Part shown: positions 28,060-37,090 of the stretch, piece after piece
Position numbering within the stretch: position 1 is the stretch's first letter
Layout of the letters: each line of letters begins with the position of its first letter
Assembly (NCBI GenBank): GCA_050480245.1
Contig: JBCNEQ010000055.1
Direction: 5' to 3' (one strand)
Length of the DNA: 64,000 nt
DNA from: Anoxybacillus sp050480245
Lineage (GTDB): Bacteria; Bacillota; Bacilli; Bacillales; Anoxybacillaceae
The notes under the pieces: model-generated
What the model saw: the letters and a program-made list of their open reading frames with translations, nothing else
Told to the model about the DNA's origin: nothing
Databases searched by the model: none
Position numbers and translations under genes: made by a program

Positions 28060-28959
28060 TTACTTGAACACAATTGTTTTGTTTTCATGAATAATCACGC
28101 GATCTTCTAAATGCCATTTTAATGCGCGGACAAGGACGGTTTTTTCGATCATGCGTCCTATTCGTTTTAAGTCTTCTACATGATGTTTATGATCGACTCG
28201 CTCGACATCTTGTTCAATAATTGGTCCTTCATCTAAATCATCTGTTACATAATGAGAAGTGGCCCCGATCAGCTTCACCCCACGTTGATAAGCTTGTTCA
28301 TACGGCCGAGCACCAATAAACGCTGGTAAAAACGAGTGATGAATATTAATGATTTGCGCTGGAAACGTTGCAACAAATTGAGGCGATAAAATTTGCATAT
28401 AACGAGCAAGTACAATGACATCAATACCATATTCCTTTAACAATTGTATTTGTTTTGCTTCTGCTTCCTGTTTTGTTTCTTTTGTCACAGGTATGTAATA
28501 GTACGGAATTCCAAATGACTCCACTGTTTCTCTCATTTGTTCATGATTGCTAATAACTAGAGCAAAATCCGCAAGCAATTCACCCGCTTGCCACTCCCAC
28601 AGTAACTCTAATAAACAATGCTCCTCTTTTGAAACGAATATAGCTATTTTTTTTATATGCGTATGCAAACTAAGTCGCCATTTCATCTCAAAACGTTGCG
28701 CAATCACCGCAAATTTCTTTTCCATTTCTTCTTTTCTTTCGGATATATTTGGGGCATCAAACTCAATTCGCAAAAAAAACGTACCACCTTCAGGATCTGT
28801 CGAATATTGACTCGACTCAACAATATTAGCTCCTTGCTCATACAAAAAAGTTGTGACAGCAGCAACGATTCCTGGTTGATCTGGACATGAAATAAGCAAA
28901 CGTGCTCGATGTTTATATTTGTCCATAAACTTTTGAACGTGTTTCTGCTGAAAATACAT
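28060..28959 (-). CDS. purU: formyltetrahydrofolate deformylase PurU
   Basis: This 299-aa protein has an N-terminal ACT domain at about 15-95 (RLLISCPDQPGIVAAVTTFL). A formyltransferase-type catalytic domain follows, with INIHHSFLPAFIGARPYEQA carrying the catalytic asparagine/histidine pair and KLIGATSHYVTDDLDEGPII carrying the aspartate. It hydrolyses 10-formyl-THF to formate and THF, balancing one-carbon pools. The ATG at 28959 follows GGGGGAGGAAG. The formate/nitrite transporter gene lies immediately upstream on the same strand but has its own terminator. That would fit export of the formate PurU makes, though this link is only suggested by position. Confidence 0.92.
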   Translation of the reverse strand: MYFQQKHVQKFMDKYKHRARLLISCPDQPGIVAAVTTFLYEQGANIVESSQYSTDPEGGTFFLRIEFDAPNISERKEEMEKKFAVIAQRFEMKWRLSLHTHIKKIAIFVSKEEHCLLELLWEWQAGELLADFALVISNHEQMRETVESFGIPYYYIPVTKETKQEAEAKQIQLLKEYGIDVIVLARYMQILSPQFVATFPAQIINIHHSFLPAFIGARPYEQAYQRGVKLIGATSHYVTDDLDEGPIIEQDVERVDHKHHVEDLKRIGRMIEKTVLVRALKWHLEDRVIIHENKTIVFK

Positions 28960-29005
28960 TATAACTTCCTCCCCCTGACAGAAAAATGATAATAGCAAAT
29001 ATTAT

Positions 29006-29040
29006 AACAAATAGTCGAGAACATGTCTCGACTATTTGTT
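29006..29040 (-). terminator. intrinsic terminator of the FNT gene
   Basis: AACAAATAGTCGAG (29006-29019) pairs with CTCGACTATTTGTT (29027-29040). The transporter stop codon lies within the stem. The T-run on the minus side is weak. Confidence 0.6.
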
Positions 29041-29859
29041 TTTACTCGGTATTTTCCATAATCCAAACGCCCTTTTCCGCATAGAAGCAGGCTGTTTAAC
29101 AGGAGAAGAAAGATACGTATATAATGCACCCATAAATAATGAACCACCAACAATATTACCAAGTGTGACAGGTACGATGTTATGAATAACTCCAGCCACG
29201 TGAATCGTATCTGGATGTTGAACAGCCAGAGCAAGAGAGAAAATAACAAAATTCGCGATAGAGTGTTCATATCCTGAAGCAAAAAAGATAAAAACGATTA
29301 AAATCATCGCAAACATTTTTGCGGTATCTTCCTTCATTTGCATTGGAATAAAAATAGCCAAACAAACGAGCCAGTTACACAAAATCCCTTTAACAAATAA
29401 TTGCATCGTTGTTGCATGCATTTTTTTCGATGCGATGTTGAACAGTAAATGATCCATCGGAATATCGTGAAAAATACCCGACTGTGCGATTAAAAAGGCA
29501 AATAAAATAGCACCAAGCAAGTTACCGCTATAACAAGTTATCCAGTTACGAAGCGTATCTCCAATTGTCGTTTCTTTTTGTAACGTGCTAACAGTAAAAT
29601 ACATTGTATTTCCTGTAAACAGCTCCGCTCCACCGTATATAATAAGAACAAGGGCAATTCCGAAAAAGATGCCGCTCACTAAATAAGTTGCTGGTGAGTG
29701 CGCTTCATAAAAATATTGGCCGACACGCACACAAAGAATAAGAGCAAAACCGATATATATACCTGCCAAAGCGGCACGAATCATGTATTGAAGCGGTGAT
29801 TTGCGCAAAATCTCCCGTTTCTTTAATGCTAGCTCCTTACACGTTTGTAAAGCTTCCAT
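29032..29859 (-). CDS. formate/nitrite transporter family protein
   Basis: This 275-aa membrane protein has six hydrophobic segments and the FNT signatures YGGAELFTGNTMYF near residue 90, CNWLVCLAIF near 170 and GYEHSIANFVIF near 210, the last bearing the central histidine. FNT channels pass formate, nitrite or hydrosulfide across the membrane. ATG 29859 is supported by GAGGGAAC. Longer frames start inside the promoter region. It could be a FocA-type formate channel or NirC-type nitrite channel, and the sequence does not decide which. PurU downstream produces formate. Confidence 0.88.
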   Translation of the reverse strand: MEALQTCKELALKKREILRKSPLQYMIRAALAGIYIGFALILCVRVGQYFYEAHSPATYLVSGIFFGIALVLIIYGGAELFTGNTMYFTVSTLQKETTIGDTLRNWITCYSGNLLGAILFAFLIAQSGIFHDIPMDHLLFNIASKKMHATTMQLFVKGILCNWLVCLAIFIPMQMKEDTAKMFAMILIVFIFFASGYEHSIANFVIFSLALAVQHPDTIHVAGVIHNIVPVTLGNIVGGSLFMGALYTYLSSPVKQPASMRKRAFGLWKIPSKNK

Positions 29860-30035
29860 TGTTCCCTCACTTCTCTTTCTCTGTTTTGTGATGTTTTTCA
29901 CACTCTATCCTACCTCTCTTCCTTCTGTTTTTCAATGTATTTATGTAAATGTTAAAAGAACTGTCAACACTTTATTTTTGTAAGCGATTGCGCAAAAATA
30001 ACTATTGCAATTTTTTGTCGTGTTGTTCTCTCCTT

Positions 30036-30065
30036 TTGCAAATTGACGCAGAAATATATTAATAT
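30036..30065 (+). promoter_or_regulatory. sigma-A-like promoter of speE
   Basis: TTGCAA (30036-30041) and TAATAT (30060-30065) are 18 bp apart and end 36 bp before the speE start. Confidence 0.5.
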
Positions 30066-30101
30066 AAGAAGGGTGTAAAATTTTTGTTATAGGAGGAAGC
30101 T

Positions 30102-30950
30102 ATGAACTACATCAAAGAAGAGAACGGTCAATTATGGTTAACAGAAGATGAACGTGAAAATTTAAAAATTAGTTATCGCATAAAAAAAGTCATTTACTCC
30201 GAGCACTCACCATTTCAACATGTCATGATTTTAGACTCATACGACTTCGGAAGAATGCTCGTGCTAGATGGGGTCGTACAAACAACTTCGATCGATGGTC
30301 ATATTTATAATGAAATGATCACACATGTCCCTCTTTCTCTTCATCCGTCGCCAAAAAAAGTTTTAATTATTGGTGGGGGCGATTGCGGCGCAGCTCGCGA
30401 AGTGACGAAATATGCAGGGGTAGAAGAAATACATCTCGTTGAAATTGATGAACTTGTTGTTCAAGCATGTAAAGCGTATTTACCTGAAGTATCTGGAAAT
30501 CTTTCTGATCCACGTGTGCAATACGTATATAAAGATGGCGTTCAGTTTGTAAAAGATCACGTCAATACGTACGATATCATTATTATTGATTCGTCTGATC
30601 CAATCGGCCCTGCTCAAGTATTATTTGAATACGATTTTTACAAAAGTGTACATGAAGCATTAAAAGAAGACGGGATGATGGTTTGTCAAAGTCAATCCCC
30701 TATTTTCCATATGAATGTATTGAAACAAACATATACAAATATTCGTCATTTATTTCCGTACGCACACGTATATACAGCTACTGTTCCAACATATCCTGGT
30801 GGGCTATGGAGCTTTACTCTCGGAACAAAACAAGTTGTTTCATTTGAGCGCCTCAATACATTTGCAAAACAAACGAAATACGTAAATGCTGATGTATTAA
30901 ACCAATGCTTTTGTCTGCCGCAATTTATGAAAGAACATCTGCAATCGTAG
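30102..30950 (+). CDS. speE: spermidine synthase-family aminopropyltransferase
   Basis: This 282-aa protein is close to the usual SpeE length. It has the decarboxylated-SAM binding fold: GRMLVLDGVVQTTSIDGHIY, VLIIGGGDCGAAREV, then the DSSDPIGPA segment with the catalytic aspartate and QSQSPIFH. It transfers an aminopropyl group from decarboxylated SAM to putrescine or a related amine. The start ATG follows TAGGAGGAAGCT. speB and speD are not adjacent, and thermophilic Bacillaceae can carry more than one member, so the amine acceptor is not certain. It is a lone plus-strand gene among minus-strand neighbours, closed by a terminator shared with the PilZ gene. Confidence 0.88.
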   Translation: MNYIKEENGQLWLTEDERENLKISYRIKKVIYSEHSPFQHVMILDSYDFGRMLVLDGVVQTTSIDGHIYNEMITHVPLSLHPSPKKVLIIGGGDCGAAREVTKYAGVEEIHLVEIDELVVQACKAYLPEVSGNLSDPRVQYVYKDGVQFVKDHVNTYDIIIIDSSDPIGPAQVLFEYDFYKSVHEALKEDGMMVCQSQSPIFHMNVLKQTYTNIRHLFPYAHVYTATVPTYPGGLWSFTLGTKQVVSFERLNTFAKQTKYVNADVLNQCFCLPQFMKEHLQS

Positions 30951-30975
30951 TCGGCATCATTCCGGCTACGATTGT
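30942..30975 (+). terminator. hairpin over the speE stop
   Basis: CAATCGTAG (30942-30950) pairs with CTACGATTG (30967-30975); no T-run follows, so it may be an mRNA stabilising end ahead of the terminator at 30983. Confidence 0.4.
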
Positions 30976-30982
30976 TAAAGAA

Positions 30983-31010
30983 AAAAGATGCCCATGTGGA
31001 CATCTTTTTC
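30983..31010. terminator. bidirectional terminator between speE and PilZ gene
   Basis: AAAAAGATG pairs with CATCTTTTT, giving a T-run on both strands between convergent genes. Confidence 0.75.
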
Positions 31011-31014
31011 ACAT

Positions 31015-31404
31015 TTATTTACTTTCTTTTTTTTGTGCATACATCGCCGCATGTCTTTTAATTTCACCAATTAATCGCATTTCATCTTGCTTAGAAATCT
31101 CTAATGAAAGACCGTATTGAAACTCATTTGCATATGCTTTTTTCCAAATCACAATGCCTCGAACGACTATTGGTTGATCGACAATCTTAAACTGCAACTC
31201 CACTTCGATTTCACCTTTTGCGGAGTCAATGGGTAAATTTAAGTTTGTCTCCAGTCGAATACCGCGTGGACTAATGTCGTGAATTTCAGCTGCTCCTTTA
31301 TCTGTTTCGACTTCTCGTTCACCGATACGTGTGATACGAAACGTACATGGAAGCGGTTGACCAAATTGATATCGAAAAGGCTCTTGGCGTTTAAATCTCA
31401 TCAT
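31015..31404 (-). CDS. PilZ-domain (cyclic di-GMP binding) protein
   Basis: This 129-aa protein has a single PilZ-type beta barrel. The arginine cluster near the N-terminus (RFKRQEPFRYQF) and the DxSxxG motif DISPRGIRLE at about residues 43-52 are the two ligand elements. A VIWKKAYANEFQYGLSLE strand pair follows. PilZ domains bind cyclic di-GMP and relay it to motility, adhesion or polysaccharide systems. The N-terminal motif is not a perfect RxxxR, so binding is probable rather than sure. No cyclase or flagellar gene is nearby. The start follows GGGGGATTT. Confidence 0.75.
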   Translation of the reverse strand: MMRFKRQEPFRYQFGQPLPCTFRITRIGEREVETDKGAAEIHDISPRGIRLETNLNLPIDSAKGEIEVELQFKIVDQPIVVRGIVIWKKAYANEFQYGLSLEISKQDEMRLIGEIKRHAAMYAQKKESK

Positions 31405-31470
31405 AAATCCCCCACATAAAATTATACACCTTTTTCAATATAATTGAAATCCCAAATGAATTCAAGGGAA

Positions 31471-33867
31471 TTATGACCATTTCACCCACGTATCCGTAAC
31501 GTTACCAACTTCATCACAATCAAGCACGTATGTCACATTGCCATATCGATCGCTTAATCGTAGCTCGTCAACGTTCACTTCTTCAATTATTCCTTTCTCT
31601 GTTTTTAAAACAACATGTCCGTGTGAAAGGAAATGACAGCTTACTACTCGATGCGGATTTGTTTTCACTTCTTTAATAAGAAGCTGGCCCCGTTTCGCGC
31701 GAGTCGATTCGTCAATTTCCGTTCGAGCTATTTTTTTCACCGCCCCACGTTTTGTTACAAGAACAACGTTTTCCTCTGTCGCTTGTTGACCAGAAACGAC
31801 ACAATCTCCATCTTTTAGATGGACTCCTTTTACTCCCGCTGCACGAACACCAACTTCTCCGATTTCTTCTTCTTGAAATAACAAACCGTATCCGTATTGT
31901 GTCATGAGAAATACACGTCCAACGCCATCTGTTCGATACACATGCACAACTTCATCATCCTCTTTTAATCGCATAGCTACAAGTGGTTTAGAATACCGTT
32001 GTGCCTTATAATGAACGAGGCTTGTTTTTTTTACCAATCCTTGTTTCGTAATAAATAATAAATATCCATTTGAAAAATCTACAATCGGGATGGCGCTAAT
32101 TAGTTGTTCATCACGATCAATCGGGATTATATTAGAGATGTGCTGACCGAGATCTTTCCAGCGAATGTCAGGAAGTTCATAAACAGGACAATATAAGTAA
32201 TTCCCTTTATTTGTGAATAACAATAACGTATGTGTTGTATTCATCTCAAACATCCCGAGCAACCTATCTCCCTCTTTCATACCAATATCTTGTCCGTTAG
32301 AGGCGCTGTAAGAGCGAAGACTTGTTCGTTTCATATATCCATCTTTTGTAACAGTGACGATCACATCCTCTTCTGGAACAACAACGTTCATTTCGATTTT
32401 AATTTCTTTTATTTCTTCTTCAATCATCGTTCTTCGCTCGTCACCGTACATTTTTTTCATTTTTCTTAAGTCAGCTTTAATTACAGATAGAAGCTTTTTC
32501 TCGCTATCTAAAATAGCTGTTAATTCCTCGATTTTGCGATTTAACGCATTTGCTTCTTCACGCAAATCATCAATATCTGTATTTGTTAGACGATACAACT
32601 GCAATGTAACGATTGCTTCCGCTTGAGGCTCTGTAAATCCATAGCGATTCATCAAATTCCCTTTGGCGTCTTTTTTATCCTGCGAAGCACGAATCGTTGC
32701 AATGACATCATCTAAAATCGACATAGCTTTCATTAACCCTTCAACAATATGAGCACGTTCTTTTGCTTTTCCCAATTCATAACGCGAACGATTGGTAACG
32801 ACTTCTTTTTGATGTTCAATATACGCATCTAATAGTTGTGGTAAGCTTAATAACTTTGGGCGACGCTCATGAATAGCAACCATATTAAAATTGTACGTGA
32901 TCTGCAAATCTGTGTTTTTATATAAATAGTTCAAAATGCCCTCTGCATTCCCGTCTTTTCTCACTTCAATGACAATACGTAACCCTGTGCGATCCGTTTC
33001 GTCACGCACATCAATAATTCCGTCTAACTTTTTTTCAAGCCGCAATTCATCAATTTTTTTAACTAAATTGGCTTTATTTACTTCGTAAGGGATTTCCGTA
33101 ATAACAATCGCTTGTTTGCCACCTTTTCCTTGCTCGATCGTTGCTTTGCCGCGAATAATTATTTTCCCTTTTCCGGTTTCGTAGGCGGCTTTAATCCCTT
33201 CTTTTCCTTGGATGATACCGCCCGTTGGAAAATCTGGCCCTTGTAATACAGTCATTAAATCATCGACCGTACAAGTTGGATGATCAATACGCATAATGAC
33301 GGCATCAATGACTTCTCCTAAATGATGCGGTGGAATTTCTGTCGCATAACCAGCTGAAATGCCTGTTGAACCATTAACAAGCAAATTCGGAAACATCGCT
33401 GGCAACACAACCGGCTCTTTGCTTGTATCATCGAAGTTCGGTACAAACTCTACTGTTTCCTTATCGATGTCGCGCAATAATTCCGAGGCGATGGCGGATA
33501 ATCTAGCTTCTGTATAACGCATCGCTGCTGGTGGATCCCCATCAATACTTCCGTTATTCCCATGCATTTCAATGAGCACGTTTCTTACTTTCCATTCTTG
33601 ACTCATGCGAACCATCGCTTCATATACAGAAGAATCGCCATGCGGGTGGAAATTACCAATGACATTTCCGACGGTTTTGGCTGATTTGCGAAACGGTTTG
33701 TCGTACGTATTCCCATCTACATACATCGCATATAAAATGCGACGTTGCACCGGTTTTAATCCATCGCGCACATCAGGCAGAGCACGTTCTTGAATAATAT
33801 ATTTACTATATCGACCAAATCGGTCTCCTAAGACATCTTCAAACGGTAAATCTAATACACGTTCCAT
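31471..33867 (-). CDS. parC: DNA topoisomerase IV subunit A
   Basis: This 798-aa subunit has the breakage-rejoining domain with catalytic tyrosine Y118 (AAMRYTEARLS) and the quinolone region HPHGDSSVYEA, in which the usual serine and glutamate (S79, E83) are present. That looks quinolone-sensitive at these positions. A coiled-coil gate (about 350-470) and a C-terminal beta-pinwheel (500-798) follow. With ParE it decatenates daughter chromosomes. It begins four bases after the parE stop, so the two are co-transcribed and coupled. Gyrase A is excluded by pairing with ParE and by sequence detail such as MERVLDLPFEDVLGDRFGRY. Confidence 0.95.
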   Translation of the reverse strand: MERVLDLPFEDVLGDRFGRYSKYIIQERALPDVRDGLKPVQRRILYAMYVDGNTYDKPFRKSAKTVGNVIGNFHPHGDSSVYEAMVRMSQEWKVRNVLIEMHGNNGSIDGDPPAAMRYTEARLSAIASELLRDIDKETVEFVPNFDDTSKEPVVLPAMFPNLLVNGSTGISAGYATEIPPHHLGEVIDAVIMRIDHPTCTVDDLMTVLQGPDFPTGGIIQGKEGIKAAYETGKGKIIIRGKATIEQGKGGKQAIVITEIPYEVNKANLVKKIDELRLEKKLDGIIDVRDETDRTGLRIVIEVRKDGNAEGILNYLYKNTDLQITYNFNMVAIHERRPKLLSLPQLLDAYIEHQKEVVTNRSRYELGKAKERAHIVEGLMKAMSILDDVIATIRASQDKKDAKGNLMNRYGFTEPQAEAIVTLQLYRLTNTDIDDLREEANALNRKIEELTAILDSEKKLLSVIKADLRKMKKMYGDERRTMIEEEIKEIKIEMNVVVPEEDVIVTVTKDGYMKRTSLRSYSASNGQDIGMKEGDRLLGMFEMNTTHTLLLFTNKGNYLYCPVYELPDIRWKDLGQHISNIIPIDRDEQLISAIPIVDFSNGYLLFITKQGLVKKTSLVHYKAQRYSKPLVAMRLKEDDEVVHVYRTDGVGRVFLMTQYGYGLLFQEEEIGEVGVRAAGVKGVHLKDGDCVVSGQQATEENVVLVTKRGAVKKIARTEIDESTRAKRGQLLIKEVKTNPHRVVSCHFLSHGHVVLKTEKGIIEEVNVDELRLSDRYGNVTYVLDCDEVGNVTDTWVKWS

Positions 33868-33871
33868 GTTC

Positions 33872-35845
33872 TTATTCCCCCTCAGCTGTCATCACATGAT
33901 CATTTTCTAAAATGTTTACGTCTTCCTCTAAACCGAATTGTACATTGGACTCAATCCATTTTCTTCTCGGCTCTACTTTATCACCCATTAATGTCGTTAC
34001 GCGACGTTCAGCACGTGCTGCATCATCAATACGAACACGAATAAGCGTCCGCGTTTCAGGGTTCATTGTCGTCTCCCATAATTGATCCGCATTCATTTCC
34101 CCAAGTCCTTTATACCGCTGAATCGTATATCCTTTTCCGATCTTTTTCAAAATCGATTGTAGTTGTTCATCTGTCCATGCATATTCAACCACTTCTTTTT
34201 TGCCAACTTTTTTACTCACTTTATAAAGTGGTGGAAGGGCGATAAACACCTTACCAGCTTCAATGAGCGGACGCATATAGCGATAAAAAAAAGTTAACAA
34301 CAACACTTGAATGTGTGCTCCGTCCGTATCTGCGTCAGTCATAATGATCACTTTGTCATAATGAATATCATCAAGCGAAAAATCTGCTCCCACACCGCCA
34401 CCGATCGCGTGAATGATTGTATTAATTTCTTCATTTTTAAAAATGTCGGTGAGTTTCGCTTTCTCCGTGTTAATCACCTTTCCTCGAAGAGGTAATACAG
34501 CTTGAAAACGACGATCACGCCCTTGTTTAGCAGAACCGCCTGCTGAATCCCCCTCGACTAAATATAATTCATTTTTTTGTGGATTGCGTGTTTGGGCTGG
34601 GGTTAATTTTCCGCTTAATACATGTTCTTTTCCTTTGCGCTTTTTTCCAGATCGTGCTTCTTCCCGTGCTTTTCGAGCTTCTTCACGCGCCTGAAACGCA
34701 CGAATCGCCTTTTTAATTAACATCGTTGCAACATCTGGGTTTTCATTTAAAAAGTACGTCAGCTGCTCGCTAACGACCGCTTCGACTATGGAACGAGCCT
34801 CAGGTGTTCCTAGTTTTCCTTTCGTTTGTCCTTCAAATTGCAAGAGCGCTTCAGGAATACGAACCGATACAATGGCAGATAGTCCTTCACGAATGTCTGC
34901 ACCTTCTAAATTTTTATCTCGTTCTTTCAATAAACCTGCTTTTCGTGCATATTCGTTAAACACGCGAGTCATGGCCGTTTTAGCTCCAATTTCATGCGTT
35001 CCCCCGTCTTTTGTTCGCACATGGTTAACAAACGAAAGCATATGCTCTGCATAACCGTCATGAAATTGGAAGGCAAACTCTACTTCAATGCCGTTTTGCT
35101 CACCGCTAAAAAATACGACAGGATGTAACACATCTTTTTCTTCGTTTAAATATTTTACAAACGCCTCAATTCCACTTTCATAGTAAAATGTATCATGTAA
35201 ACCTGTTCGTTCATCATATAATTCGATTTTTAAGCCCTTTAATAAAAATGCAGATTCACGCAAACGCTCACTAATCGTTTCATAATGAAACGTTGTCGTA
35301 CTAAAAATCGTTGGATCCGGTTTAAATCGAATTGTCGTTCCTGTTTGTTTTGTTACTCCAATTCTCTCCAGGGTAGTCACAGGTTTTCCACCATGTTCAA
35401 ACCGTTGGTAGTACACAAATCCGTCACGTTGAATCGTCACTTCTAACCATTCAGATAAAGCGTTCACAACAGAGGCGCCAACGCCATGCAAACCGCCACT
35501 CGTTTTATATCCTCCCTGACCAAACTTTCCGCCTGCATGTAAAACCGTTAAAATGACTTCTGGGGTTGGTTTTCCTAATTTATGCATACCTGTAGGCATC
35601 CCACGTCCTTCATCTTGGACGCTTACACTTTGATCACTATGTATCGTTACAACAATGCGTCTCCCATATCCTGCGAGCGCCTCATCGACCGCATTATCAA
35701 CAATTTCATATACGAGATGATGCAGACCGCGACTATCTGTACTTCCGATATACATGCCCGGTCGTTTACGAACAGCTTCTAATCCTTCCAACACTTGAAT
35801 CGTATCTTCGTTATATGTAAGAAGTTGTTTATCTGTCACAATCAT
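33872..35845 (-). CDS. parE: DNA topoisomerase IV subunit B
   Basis: This 657-aa subunit has a GHKL ATPase with VYEIVDNAVDEALAGYG, DEGRGMPTG and KTSGGLHGVGASVVNALSEW in the first 120 residues. The transducer domain follows, then the TOPRIM region with EGDSAGGSAKQGRDR and the acidic DADTDGAHI. It supplies ATP hydrolysis for topoisomerase IV. The start ATG follows AAAGGGGA. The gene order yneT, parE, parC with plsY divergent is the common Bacillaceae layout and helps anchor the region. Confidence 0.95.
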   Translation of the reverse strand: MIVTDKQLLTYNEDTIQVLEGLEAVRKRPGMYIGSTDSRGLHHLVYEIVDNAVDEALAGYGRRIVVTIHSDQSVSVQDEGRGMPTGMHKLGKPTPEVILTVLHAGGKFGQGGYKTSGGLHGVGASVVNALSEWLEVTIQRDGFVYYQRFEHGGKPVTTLERIGVTKQTGTTIRFKPDPTIFSTTTFHYETISERLRESAFLLKGLKIELYDERTGLHDTFYYESGIEAFVKYLNEEKDVLHPVVFFSGEQNGIEVEFAFQFHDGYAEHMLSFVNHVRTKDGGTHEIGAKTAMTRVFNEYARKAGLLKERDKNLEGADIREGLSAIVSVRIPEALLQFEGQTKGKLGTPEARSIVEAVVSEQLTYFLNENPDVATMLIKKAIRAFQAREEARKAREEARSGKKRKGKEHVLSGKLTPAQTRNPQKNELYLVEGDSAGGSAKQGRDRRFQAVLPLRGKVINTEKAKLTDIFKNEEINTIIHAIGGGVGADFSLDDIHYDKVIIMTDADTDGAHIQVLLLTFFYRYMRPLIEAGKVFIALPPLYKVSKKVGKKEVVEYAWTDEQLQSILKKIGKGYTIQRYKGLGEMNADQLWETTMNPETRTLIRVRIDDAARAERRVTTLMGDKVEPRRKWIESNVQFGLEEDVNILENDHVMTAEGE

Positions 35846-35938
35846 TCCCCTTTCACAACAAGAACATTTGTTTCTATTTTTTTGACTTTCTCTATTTTAA
35901 CATACATTCGTAAAACGTCCAACGTCATGAAGAAAAAG

Positions 35939-35968
35939 AACGACCATTACAAAAGAATGGTCGTTTTT
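35939..35968 (-). terminator. intrinsic terminator of yneT
   Basis: AACGACCATT and AATGGTCGTT form a 10-bp stem over the yneT stop; the sequence is AT-rich with T-runs on both strands. Confidence 0.6.
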
Positions 35969-36371
35969 AACGTGTGAGCGCATGTTCTACTTTGATGCAG
36001 CGATCCATCACAACCGTATAGCCTTTTTCTGTTAAGTCACGGTACACTTCTTCATCATACACACCTAATTGCGCCCAAAACACGTCTGCATCCATTCGGA
36101 CAAATTGATCAGCAATTTCACGTAGATGTTCGGAGCGTCGAAACACATTAACAATATCTACATGCCCTTCAATATCTGTTAATGTCGCGACGGCTGGGAT
36201 ACCTTCCCATTCTTTAATGAGCGGGTTGACCGGAATAATTTCATACCCTGCTTCTTTCATCGCTTTCGCAACCATGTAAGATGTGCGCTCCGGACGATCT
36301 GACAGTCCTACCACAGCAATTCGCTTTGCTTTGTTTAAAATTTGTTTGATTTGTTCACGACTTGGATTCAT
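35967..36371 (-). CDS. yneT: CoA-binding domain protein YneT-like
   Basis: This 134-aa Rossmann-type CoA-binding domain shows IAVVGLSDRPERTSYMVAKAM, YEIIPVNP and VDIVNVFRRSEH. Proteins of this small family (YneT/YccU) resemble the CoA-binding half of succinyl-CoA synthetase, but their role is unknown. The enzyme active site is absent. It lies upstream of parE on the same strand and diverges from plsY, as in B. subtilis. Confidence 0.85.
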   Translation of the reverse strand: MNPSREQIKQILNKAKRIAVVGLSDRPERTSYMVAKAMKEAGYEIIPVNPLIKEWEGIPAVATLTDIEGHVDIVNVFRRSEHLREIADQFVRMDADVFWAQLGVYDEEVYRDLTEKGYTVVMDRCIKVEHALTR

Positions 36372-36504
36372 ATCATCTGCCTCCCATGATAAACTAGTAT
36401 TTCTTCATATAAAAAAATAATCCTGCCTTCATTTTTTAAAAAAGCGTGTTACAATAAAAGCATGACCTCCATACGAGGTAATACTAATGAAGTAAAGGGT
36501 GCAT

Positions 36505-37089
36505 ATGATGTCCATTTTGCTTATGATCATTGGTTATTTACTTGGTTCAATTCCGTTCGCGTTGCTCGTTGGAAAAATTGGATACGGAATTGATATACGC
36601 GAACATGGAAGTGGCAATTTAGGCGGAACAAATACGTTTCGCGTGCTCGGTGTAAAAGCGGGATTAGTTGTTACAATTGCCGACATTTTAAAAGGAACGT
36701 TAGCCGCAAGCCTACCTTTATTGTTTTCTGTCGATATTCATCCGCTTATTACAGGAATGTGTGCCGTATTTGGTCATACATATCCAATATTCGCGCAATT
36801 TCGCGGTGGAAAAGCGGTTGCTACATCTGGTGGAGTATTGTTGTTTTATTCGCATGTTCTTTTTATGACGATGTTAGCCGTCTTTTTGCTCATTTTATAT
36901 ATATCGAAATACGTTTCGCTTTCATCCATGTTAACGGGCGTGTATGCGACCATCTACGCATTCGTGTGGACGGATGACGTTCCTTTGCGCATTGTCGTCA
37001 CCATATTAACGCTTTTTGTATTTTATCGCCACCGAGCAAATATTAAACGAATTTTAAACAAAACTGAACCGAAAGTGAAGTGGTTATAG
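36505..37089 (+). CDS. plsY: glycerol-3-phosphate acyltransferase PlsY
   Basis: This membrane enzyme of about 194 aa has five or more hydrophobic segments and the three PlsY motifs: GSIPFALLVG, HGSGNLGGTNTFRVLG and the G-K-A segment GHTYPIFAQFRGGKAVATSGG. It acylates sn-glycerol 3-phosphate from acyl-phosphate to make lysophosphatidate, the first step of phospholipid synthesis. The frame is open from GTG 36499, but AAAGGG overlaps that codon. ATG 36505 or 36508 has proper spacing. The next gene begins one base after its stop. Confidence 0.93.
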   Translation: MMSILLMIIGYLLGSIPFALLVGKIGYGIDIREHGSGNLGGTNTFRVLGVKAGLVVTIADILKGTLAASLPLLFSVDIHPLITGMCAVFGHTYPIFAQFRGGKAVATSGGVLLFYSHVLFMTMLAVFLLILYISKYVSLSSMLTGVYATIYAFVWTDDVPLRIVVTILTLFVFYRHRANIKRILNKTEPKVKWL

Positions 37090-37090
37090 C